Assembly (NCBI GenBank): GCA_015143295.1 | Contig: CM026557.1 | Span: 35,225,965-35,289,964 of the forward strand | Direction: 5' to 3' | Length of the DNA: 64,000 nt | Origin: Tetracentron sinense | Taxonomy: Eukaryota > Streptophyta > Magnoliopsida > Trochodendrales > Trochodendraceae | Position numbers and translations under genes: made by a program | The notes under the pieces: model-generated | Database searches by the model: none | Told to the model about the DNA's origin: nothing | Seen by the model: only the letters and a program-made list of their open reading frames with translations | Shown here: positions 27,001 through 39,000 of the stretch, one piece after another | How positions within the stretch are numbered: the stretch's first letter is position 1 | How the letters are laid out: every line of letters starts with the position of its first letter

Positions 27001-30000
27001 CATTTGTGTTTGCTCTCTCTATCTCTCATCCTTTTTTTAAAATTGCATTATTGTAGAATTGCTAATTTCCTTCCCTTGTTAATTAGTTTAATTTGAAATT
27101 CTGCAAAAAGGGAATAAGAAGAATTTTAAATTTGTCAAGACCCTATTCACCTCCCTCTAGGTTCCAATACTTGGGCAACGAAAATCCAAATTTGAAAAAT
27201 CACGACCTCAATGTCACAATTGTAAGAGATGATCACAATATGATAGACTACTGAATTCTGAAGGCAAAACAAGAAAAGGAATTGGAAAAAGGGAAAGGGA
27301 AAGCCTCAAATCAAGCTAGTATAGCTTCAAATGAAAGTAGCAACAAGCAAAGCCTTTTGCACACACAAGTAAGGAAGTTTTCCATTATTCCTGGATTCTA
27401 AATTTTGTCTATTCATACCATATATGTCCTGGTTTGACACATATAAAACCTATAATGGTGGAAAAAGGGAAAGCCTCAAATCAAGCTAGTATAGCTTCAA
27501 ATGAAAGTAGCAACAAGCAAAGCCTTTTGCACTTACACAAGTAAGGAAGTTTTCCATTATTCCTGGATTCTAAATTTTGTCTATTCATACCATATATGTC
27601 CTGGTTTGACACATATAAAACCTATAATGGTGGTATAGTTCTAAAGGGGAATGATGCAGTATTCAAGACAACAGGCATTGATACTGTAAGAATCAGAATA
27701 TTAGATGGAGTAATTCAAACTCTAACAGATGTTAGGCATGTACCTAAGATCAAAAGGAATTTAATTATTTTGGGTACAATGGAAGCGGTTGGGTGTAAGT
27801 ACACAACTTCAGGTGGAGCTCGGAAAGTAATCAATGGAGCCCTTGTTATTCTAAAGGGTGAATGAACCGGAACCCTATACAAGATAATAGGGGAAAATAT
27901 TACAGGTGGAGCCGCAATCAGTTCATCAAATGGGAATGATGAAACCAAGTTATGGCACATGCGTTTGGGTCATATGAGCGAGAGCCTTAATAAAACTTCA
28001 CATAAGAAAGCTCCTTAAAGGCATAAAGACATGCAAACAACAGTTTTGTGAGCACTGTGTTTGGGAAGCAATGCAAGGTGAGATTTGAAAGCTAGGGTTG
28101 AAAAGTAGACAGAAAGACAGGTGAATACACATCTGCAGAATTTAATAAATTTTGTAAAGATGAAGGTAGTGGTCTCAACTTCGCTACACCTATAAAACTC
28201 CACAGCAGAACGATCTGGCAGAGCAAATGAATTAAACACTCCTAGAGCGAGTTCGAAGTATAAGGATCAATGCTAGGTTGAAGGAAGATTTCTGGGTAAA
28301 AGCAATGAATCAACACAACCAATTTTTTGATCAACAGATCACACCTTCTACAGCTATAAAACTCAGGACACTGGAAGAGGTTTGGTCTTAAAAATCTTTC
28401 GACTATTCTAAAGTTAGAATATTCAGTTGTCCAACATACTGCATATGCACATGTGCACAGTGATCTACAAAGTAAGCTTGCTTGATGCAAAGTCAAAGAA
28501 GTGCATTTTTCTCAGTTTCGAGAAATGAGTTAAAGGCTACAAACTTTGGAATCTCAAAACACAGAAGATTGTTATAAGTCGGAACATAGTCTTTGTTGAG
28601 GCTATCATGATGAAAGAAGAGAAGCACAGTGATGGTGCAAGCGGCAGTAAGGAGGATTCAGTTCAAGAGGAGTTGATGAGGCATCCATGATAAAAGAAGA
28701 GAAGCACAATGAAGGTGCAAGCGGCAACAATGAGGATTCAGTTTAGGTGGACCTGGATAAATTTGAAATAGAGGATAGTGATGAAGAACAACCTCAGATT
28801 GAGACAGTCGATTAACAGTCACAACTAAGGAGATCACAACATGTACGAAATGCCCCCAGATCACAACATCTTACGGTTTGATGTACAAATATGGTAGCAT
28901 TTGCTCTTATTATAGAGAATGACAAACCGCCAAATTTCAAGTAAGTAGTGTCGGATAATGATCAACTGATCTTAGAAAGTGGAAGATGGCTATGGATGAA
29001 GAGATGGAATCGCGACACAAGAACCAGACATGGGATCTTGTAGAACTGCCAAAAGGGAATAAAGTAATCGGCTACAAGTGGGTTTTCGGAAAGAATGAAC
29101 CAACTACTGAAAGCAGAGAGCTAAAGTTCAAGGCTAAGTTGGTTGCAAAGGGTTTTTTACAAAGAGATGGAATAGATTTCAATGGAATTTTCTCTCCACT
29201 GGTTAAGCATACTTCTATTAGGACGATTGCCTATAATAGTTATGCAAGACCTAGAGCTTGAACAGTTGGATGTGAAGACAACTTTCTTACATGTGAGCTA
29301 GATAAGCAGATTTATATGCGACAACTAGAGGGATTTCAGGTGAAAGGAAAAGCAGAATATGTTTGCAAACTGAAGAAAGTTGTAGTCACCCAAGCAATGG
29401 TAAAGCTGTTTGACTCATTCGTACTGAAGAATGGGTATTCCAGAACTGGGTATGATCGTTGTCTCTATTTCAGAATACCTAAGAGACCATTCTTTCATAT
29501 TTCTAGCACTCTATGTGGACGACATGTTAATTGCTTCCAAAAGCATGTCAGATGTTAATGTTTTGAAGATGCGACTCAGTAATGAGTTTGAGATGAAAGA
29601 CCTAGTTGCAGCAAGAGTAATTCTAAGCATAGAAATCCGAAGAGATAGAAAATTGGAAAAATTATCTCTATCACAAGAGAGGTACTTAAGGAGAGTCCTT
29701 GCAAGATTTGAGATGCAAGATGCAAAGCCGATTTGTACACCTTTGATGGCTCACTATAGACTTTCTTCTTAATTGTGTCCAATTACTTATGATGAGAAGG
29801 AAAAGATGGTAAAATTTCCATATGCAAGCGTTGTGGGCAGCTTAATGTATGTTATGGTGTGCACTAGGCCTAACATCTCACAAGGTGTTAGTGTTGTTAG
29901 TAGATACATGAAAAAAAGGAGCACTAAAATGCATTGAAGTGGATTCTGAGGTACTTGAAGAGTACTCTGAAAGCATGCCTCTTTTTAATTTTAGAAAACA

Positions 30001-33000
30001 GTTCTTGGGGGGCATACATTGAATCCCAAGATCTGACTATAGTTCTAATTGATTTTATTCAATGAAGGATAGAACAATAAATACCTTCAAGACTTTGCAA
30101 GTGAAAAGTTTTCTTTTCGATTCGAAGGATAGAACAATACCTACAAAACTTCGCAAGTGAAAAATCTCTTTCGCGATTCACACGAACCAGTATAGTCAAA
30201 GCGTCCAGGCAATGCCTGGGCGATAGAGGGTTCCCTAGGCGAGGCGAAGCCTAGGCGTTACTTAGGCGATGCCTAGGCAACCAAAATTTATTTATTTTCT
30301 TTATATTATATAAGAATTAAGGAGTGCCCGCCTAGATCATGATCTAGGTGATAGGGGTCCTAGCTAGGCGAGGCGTTGCCTAGGCGACTTTTTGACTACA
30401 CTGACATGAACCTTCTTTAATCTTTAAAGTTTTTCTCCAATGGAAGCTAATGGCCCTTCCAATCAAACTCTATATTCTTTTCTTTTTTTGATTGCAAGAA
30501 CTCTTCTTGATCAATAAAGAATCAATCTTGATCCTTAAAGAAATGATCTTGATCTTCAATAAGATCAAAAACTAATCAAAGGAAGATGGGAGAGGTGGCT
30601 GTACAACCCAAAGAGGGAAGAGAGGGGGCGTGCACTTTTTAGGGAGGGAAAGAAAGATTTTTGGAATCTCCAATTGTGTTGGAACTTGGACATTCCACAC
30701 AAAGGTGTCCTTTTATAAACTCATTTATTGCTAACTTGTAGTTCAAGTAAAACTTCTCTTTCTAATTCTAATCCAATTAGAATTCTATTATGATTATCCC
30801 GCTTTGGATTTTTGATTGATGTTTTGACCTTCAAAACGATTGATTTTCGAAAAACTTTCTTCACGAAAGTTGTAGATCTTTTCAACGGCTTCGAAACGAT
30901 GTACTATCGGACCAAAATCAGAGTTATAGTCATAGAGTTACAGCCTGAATACTGAGACTGCATTGATTCTTATAATAAAATACAAATCCACAAATCAAAT
31001 CAAATCGAAATTCCAATTAAATCAAAATAGAAATTCTTCTAATCTAATTAGAAGTCCCATTTAATTCTCATTATGTATTCTTAATCCACTTAGGAAACAA
31101 ATCTTTAATTAGTAACTAATCATTAGTAAACAATTAAAGATAATAGAGAATTATTATTAATGTAGGGCGTCCCACCCTAGATGGGCCCCATACATCTCAC
31201 GCAAATTTTTGTTGTTAGACCTCATGTTGGTTACCTTTTGATCTTTATCAAAATCTCATATGGGTCCTACCCATTTAGTTGATCACGTCTTATGTGATTT
31301 CGCCTATTAGAGTTTGCTATACCACATAGTGAAATACATGGAGAAATTAATTAATTTAATTCTTAATTAAATTAAAAGCTTTAAGAAGGTCCTAGTGTGT
31401 AGGATCTAAAAGGATCTCCTACTTCCGGTTGTGGGACCAAGTGCTTCAACTTTTAGGTTGCAGCCTTGTTGTTAGGAAATACTTTCCTATAACTCCATTA
31501 GGATCATAGAATGTTATCTAAGTCCCTAGACTTCCACTAATCACAATAATGTCCATTAACACAATATGACTAACCCCCAGAAATTAGAGAATTACTTGCA
31601 AGTATTTTCTATCACAAGAATTGTTTACAGACACACCCTTCTACCATCTAATATTGTTATAAGCTTACGGGACAATATCTTATACTCTTTGTAATCCCTA
31701 GCTTATATTGAGAACTCTTTCACTTTGATACCTTTAGTCAAACTTGGACTTTCAAATATAATTTAAATTCATTAAAAGAATAATAATAATTATTACTTTT
31801 CTTTTATGTAGAAAATCATCTTTTCGATAAAACAATTTCATCAATAAATACCAGCTGGATTTTCAAGTCCGGTTTTGACAAGTATCAACTCAATATAAAT
31901 AACTCTAGTTAAAGAGCGGTGGAGTCCTTGTTGAGCGTGCACACACTTTTTCAAGTATAGCGTACATAACCCAACGAGCCCGTATTTAGTCCGGTGTGTT
32001 GGACATTGACGATTGGCTACAACAAAGCTATATAGGCAAATACCAGTGAAGATGTCGACCTCTCAGGCTAAGGACATTCTGTCAAATGGTCTACCCTAAA
32101 TTATATAGACAGTATATTTCTAATGATATCCACTATGCAATCCTATTGCAATATAAGTACTTATTACTTATATCCACATCTTAGTCAAGAGACCCTTCTC
32201 TTAGTGATTGAGATCACTCCATCATATGGAACTAACCATGTGTAAGTTAGTAGGAATACATTGTCCAAATATATCCTGAATAACTTAGAAAAATTCTAGG
32301 CCTACAACGAACCGAAAAACCATATCTCCTTAGCATTTGGTTCAAAACCAACTAGATGGTTTTCCTACAATGTTACCTAAGGGACAAAGTAGTCTCATCT
32401 TATGAGATACTTTATAATATTTTACCCAATACATAAAACAATGTGTGAATGTAAAGATGTTATATTAATAATGTAGATTAATATAAGTCCAGAATGACTT
32501 TTATAGGCACAAATGTCAAACAAACTTTGATGACATTATGTTCGACACAAAAGATAAAAGCAAGGTAGTTAGGTATGTCGATTCCGATTATGAAGGGGAC
32601 TTAGACAAGTGGAGGTCTACTACAGGATATGTAATTACACTGGATGGAGGACCAATTAATTGGAGGTCAATGTTACTGCCGACTACAACATTGTCTACAA
32701 CCGAGGTTGAATACACGGTAGCTTCGGAAGCAACCAAGGAAGCCATTTAGTTGAGGAGTCTGATTGGTGAACTAGGGATAAAGCTAGAGAAGATGATTTT
32801 TCACTGTGATAGTCAAAGTGCAATACACTTGGCAAAGAATCGGGTTTACCATTCAAGAATGAAGCTCAATGATGTGCAATTCCACTTCATAAGAGATGCG
32901 ATATCTGAGAAGGAAATTGTGTTGGAGAGGATTCACAAAAATGAAAATCCTACAGATACAATGACAAAGCCAGTTACCATTTTCCAAGTTTAACAATTGC

Positions 33001-36000
33001 TTGGACTTGGTTAACAATCAATGAGATCGATTGAATTCTATACCCTTATAGTGGGTGTGAAGGTATCTTACGAGATGTAATATTCCTTCATCCGAAGCGG
33101 AGCAGAATTGAAGCCAGGGTGGAGAATATTGTGCAATTTGTCTTCATTCTACATTTCTACTGTAGACATATTGGCTCGAGCAAGCCAGAGTTGGCTCGAG
33201 CGAGATAGCTAGCTCAAGCGAGAACCAATTCGCTCGAGCCAAGAGGATTCAGTTTTTCGAATGAACAATTGAGTGGAAAACTCGAAGCCAACTGTCTTGA
33301 GCAAGAGAAAGTTCGCTCGAGCGAGTACTGCAGAGCCAGAATTAAATTTCCGAAATTCTAATTAGTTTTCAAACATAGGATATAAGATCTTTTTGGGTTT
33401 AGGGTTGCTAAGGCATTTCAAACTATTCTGAGAGAGAATTTTGTTTGAGAGGCTGTAAGGGAGTGATTGTGTATTCTCTTTGCTTTGATTTAGTGAAGAA
33501 AATGATCTCTCCATGGACGTGCCCATACCGGGTAAACCATGTATATCATGTGTGTTCTTGTGTGTTTTTTGTTCGATATTTGGAAGTTATTTTCACCACA
33601 AATTTTTGTAACCTTTGCTGTTTAGCCGTCGATATGGACAGATTAGTTAGAGATTAACCCAAGAGGAGTGATGGGGCAGTGTGGGGGCCAAAGTTGAGAC
33701 GGTATTTAAATTATTGGGAGATGGATAATTTCGGCAGGCTCTTTGAGCGCCTGGGGTCATCCTTTCTGGCTTCTCAAGGCAGAAACAATAAAATTTGGTC
33801 TAAAAGTCACAATGGTCGATTCTTAGAGATCTCGGTTGGCTATCTGGTCAGTTTTGTTTAAGGCAATTTCGTGGACAATATGGAAAGAAATGAACAAAAG
33901 AGTTATTGAGGACTCCAAAATCTACTTCTTCACGCATTTGTTCAAGGATTGAAATACTTGTAGCGGAGTGGTGTTCTACTCATCGTGAAGGAGTGAAGTT
34001 GGGAGACATATTGGCTTGACTATCTTGCATTGCTAGGCTCTTGGGCCTTCAGATGTGGGGTTCTATGCTTTTTACTTTTATTTCTCTTTCTTTGGGTTTA
34101 CGCACTTGTGAACTCTCTTGTTGTACTTTTTCTGCAGCTTCTTTCTATTAATATATTCGCTTGATTACCTATCAAAAAAATTCTCCCTTGAAACTGAATT
34201 GTAGAACCTTGATTTTGAAAAATCTACCCATTGATACTTGCAAGGGTGTTCATGGAACTCCTCCGACCAATGCTCATTCTGCAACCAATCAAGATAATTT
34301 AAATTAGAGTGGCATGCAAGCGTTGCCGCCATCTGTTACCTACAACCAAGAGAAATGTCCAGGTTCCCAAAGGTTTTTAAAAGTATAAGGCATTGCCTTG
34401 CTTGACTCAAGATCTGATACATTGAATTGAACATGCTACTAATCACGGGGTCTCTAAGCCTCCATATTTCATGCATTGAATATAACATATATCCTTATGG
34501 TTAAATTCAATCATTAGCTTCTAAAGACGAAATTGGTATGGGAGCTTCTTTTTCCTTTACATCTTAGACCTAAAGGAGAAAGGTAAAAGTAGAAAAAGGA
34601 AATGTATTTGCTTTCATAAAGATGAGACAATCAGGCTTTTCTCATGTTCCTAGTGGGAAACTAGTGAATAGTGTTTTCTGAAAAATATATTTATTACACC
34701 TTCACTTTAAAATTTACTATGCCAGGTCATGTCACTGTATTTACTCCAAAAAGATCAAGTTATATTCCTAGCATTGTATTTTTGCTCCCATAGGATAGAG
34801 GGTTGAATTATTTCCCAAGAACAGCATTATAACAACTTTCTTGCAGTATTCAGACATGATCTTAGTAGTAAAATGTAAGATCCAAAGGAGTAAATATTTT
34901 CCCAAAAGGGTTGAGTAGCAATTCCAAAAAGGTTTAACGAGCACAGTATTCATTCCACATGCCATCGTATACATATATGTGTGGCCATTGTAAATCTATA
35001 GTCATCATTCATCATGACATAAACGCATCAATTTATTTAATTTTTATTTTTTCATATAATCAAGAATTAGTATAAATAAGAAGGTTAAGTTGACAGTTAA
35101 CCCACATTAACTTCATACGAGATGTATTATTTTTTCTTTGATTGACAAAGCCAATACTACAACAAAGAGCATTTCCAACCATGATTGTTAAATTCTTGTG
35201 ATTTGCGATTTAAATCCTACAATTTGAATCAAATCTCAGGCAAAACGATTCAAATCGCTGGTGAAAATCTTAATTGAGTAAATCTCATTCGAATTGCGAT
35301 TCGGATTCAAATCGTACGATTCATGCGATTTATGCGATTCGAACACGAACCCCTGTTACAGACCGATACTTTAAAAAATATTTTTTATTCTTTTCTAAAC
35401 TACATAATGTCTTTTATGAAGAAAGAAGAAACGGAAAAACCCCTGTTATGGACACGCCAAAATCCCTATTTGAGTTTTCTCTATGTTGCTGTGAAACGGG
35501 AAAAAAATAGAATAAGTGAGGAAAAAGAAAGAGGAGAGTTAGAGAAATGGATTATGGGAGAACTTGATAGTTTATTTTATTTATCTTTTTAATTGTACAA
35601 GTCTTTTGATACTTGATCTCATACAACTTTATTATATGAGTTTACTTTTGTTGATTTAACTTTGGTGATATCCATTGTATAGTGTATGCAATTTAATGTT
35701 CATTACTTTCTTTTATGGATAGATATGAATAAAATCTGTTGGATAATAGATTAATCTATTTTTCTGATTTATTAAGTAATGTTTTGTGTCTTTTTTTAAC
35801 AATTTTAAAAACAATGGATTGAATCTTACGATTTACGATTTGAATCCCAATTTGAATTGAATCTGTCCTAAAACGATTTTACGATCCGATTACAATTTAA
35901 TAACCTTGTTTCCAACAGCTCCATAATAATCATTTTGAAAAAGAAATAGGTCCTAAATTCCTACCGAAAAAAGAAAAAAAAAAAGAGAAACCTAGAAACT

Positions 36001-39000
36001 TTAAAAATCAGGTTTACAGTGGGTCTTTGGAAGAGTACTCTCAACTTGAAATTTGAATTCTCTAAGCATATCAGGTTTAAAGTGAGTTGGGGTGATGAGA
36101 TTAAAATCTTGGAAGGATCTTTGGCGTGGCCACAGATCCCTTAAAACACTTTACTTCTGAATAAGGATGCTCTTGCATTTAGTGGCTACAAAAGAATAGC
36201 TAGCAAGATAGTGTGAAATCCAAGGCTTAGAAGGGATAGCAATTAAGAGTTGGAACCGTTTTTCATTTCCTAAGTCGTCCCAAAAAAAGGGGTCATCCAT
36301 GCGAGACACAGTGTGATTACAGAAGTTGGGACAGAGTAATGACTTTCTCTCTGTCAGATCTAGTTCACCTTTTCCTCGCTGCATTGTATGGAAGCCTGAA
36401 AGTATAGTGGACAAAATTATCACCACTGACCACTTAAAAGAGTAGAAAGGGTAGGCTATGACCACAGGTGCTTCATCTGTCTTGATGTTGATCGCTTGTT
36501 GTAACATTGTAGTTTCTCTTGTTAGCTTTGGTATCAGGATCTAAACCTTTTTAGCATTCAAATGGGTCTACCCCTGTAGGCGTAGCCTTGGAAAGTGTCT
36601 ATTCAGTTGAAAATTGGAATATGATTTATCTCGACAAGGAAAGAAGCATCACATGGAAAATTCTTCCGGGAACTATTTGTTGGAAAATTCTTGTGTCTTC
36701 AATGATTGCTCCCATTCCAAGGAGAAAGTTTGGCCTAACATAAAACTTATTGTGTTCTGCCATTCCACACTGAAAGTGTTTGAAGACAGGAAGTTGCCGA
36801 AATCTCTGTAACCAGATGGGGGCTGCGTTCCCCTCTTTTGGAATTTTGCCATCTTTTGACAATTGTATAGCTTTAGAAAACATTGAATAGCCTTGGATAG
36901 CTTTTCTGAGCTATTTTTTGATTTGGAGGAGCTTTTCCAACTTTGCATAAGTTACCCTTGTGAAGTATGTACATCTTTACCTATCAAATAAAGAAAGGAA
37001 ACATTACTAACCTTGATATTTGCACAAAGGTCTTCCATGTAGTTATCTGGTATCTGTACACATAAGTCGAGAAGTTAAGAGAAGGTTAGTACCCACCCAC
37101 TGTCACCTGTTGCACACAATATGCTAAATGAATACGAATTTTCGATCATTTAAAGTAACATAATTGAGCAGGTTTAAAACAAACATTAGGGAAAGAAAAG
37201 GATTTTATTTAGTTAAAGTGAGAAGAGAAGCTTGGACACAATCAGTCAACTTCAAAGGTTAAATTAATGTTACCTGGAGTATACTAACAATTTAAAACTA
37301 ACAAAACATAAGAGGCTTACTTTACTTTCAAGAAGTGATGGATTTTGAGATACCATCTTTTGCTTAAATTTTCTGAAAGTACCTGAAACATTCACAACAT
37401 ACTTGTGAGCTGCTAAAAACGTGTTTTTCTATTTGATTGAAATTTTAAAAGCATGGTATAACAATAAAAAGATCCTGCAAGGTGCTATCCAAGGCACTAA
37501 AAGACACTAAAAATTTTATCATCCAGCCACTCCAGGACTAGATATGACCATCTGTTTAAGCAATTAGCCTGCAATAGATTGCATACGCTGTCATAGCAAG
37601 CTGCAGGGGCAATATCAAGCCAAGTACTTTGTAAAAAATCAATAAGAGGAAGAGCCACATCATCATCATGTGGGTTTTAATTCTTATTAAATTTGATTGC
37701 ATTTGATAATATGTTTCCACTTATTGTATTTGAGAATTTTTTCTTGTCAGTAGGAAATTGTATCTTGCCAGTCAACACTGCAAGTTTAAAGAATGATCAA
37801 CGTGACAGTCAAATTATACATGGAGTACTTGCAAACTGCCAAGGCACGCTCTCAGATTCTGTAAAACCTTGGTTTCTGAAATTCCAAATGTGCTATTGCG
37901 GGTGTTTTAGCTCTCAAACCATGAAATCAAGCCTTGAGAGCTGAAAAGCACTTTTATACAACAGTTTCTCCAGGGAAGGACACTTGAGTTTGATGTTTTA
38001 TTTGTATAACAAATCACCAAGCAGGGATCCTTCAAATTGACTATTGACTAAGCGCACTCAAGTGTTGGACGAGTTTGTCGAAAGTCAGTCTCTTTGTATC
38101 AACCTGGATCTGACCAAGTTGAGTCAACTAGGCCGGGTTTCACATGACTCAACAAGTTTTAAACGCTGGTTTAAACATGGAATGGAAGTATCATAAATTT
38201 CTCTCACTAAGTAAGCAAGACAAGGTTTTTAGGAACTTGCCATCAAGTTTATCAAAGGCATCTTCAGAAATTGAGTATTTCTCCACCAGTGTAGTGTCTT
38301 CCAGCCAGCCACCAGAGGTTACTGATGAAGGGTCTAGATCTATGATATGCACACGATACCTTTTATATACATAAGAGAGACAAACCAATCAAATAAAGAA
38401 CAAGAAAAAAAACATTAGACAAGAATGCAATAAGTGAATGAACAAGGAGTTACAACTTACAGCTGAAAAGGCCACTAATAAGCACCAATAGTTACTTTCA
38501 TTCAATTTACATGATGAGAATAAAATGTGATAGGTGAACAAAGAATGGACATAATACTAAAATCACCTAAAATAATTAGGTTGTTAACCTTTGTTGGAAA
38601 AAATGAGTATTAGGGGACAGATGTATCATTGAAATAAATTTTCCATGTCGGTGCAAACTTTGGTGAGTATAGAAGTGGAAACATTCCGAAGAAGTTCAAG
38701 GAAGTTCAAAGAAACATTGTAGAAATTAAGGAAATATAAGAAACATTGGGAAAACTTTAGGAAATGATGTAACAAGCATAAACACACAAAAGGCACTCAT
38801 TATATAAGCATAAACTACAATTTTGAGCAGAAAAAATAACAAGTGACATAAGCTGTCGCCTATCAAGTAAGATGAAAGAGGATAAAGGAAGACGAAAGAG
38901 AATTTAAAATGCACTCAAAGGTTCTATTAACATCATCCCCTCACTAGGGAGCCCGCAATATCATTTGCATCCCTAAGAGAAAAATAGTGAACAACCATCG

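Larger units (their letters stand above)
23762..33600 (+). mobile_element. Ty1/copia retrotransposon, complete but degenerate, nested in LINE-A
   Basis: It has two LTRs (23762-24178 and 33130-33600), a primer-binding site, gag, protease, integrase, reverse transcriptase and RNase H in copia order (integrase before RT), and a purine tract before the 3' LTR. It sits inside a LINE whose ORF2 text continues on both sides. The span of 9.8 kb is inflated by at least three later insertions (24855-25623, about 25665-27175, about 29990-32505). Stops and frameshifts throughout mean it cannot move by itself. The 5 bp target duplication is not clear. Confidence 0.93.

Noticed and set aside
36151-36507. 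118-codon minus-strand reading frame in intron 5
   Set aside because: No family recognised, no splice context with TFCB, adjacent to LINE debris; could be chance.
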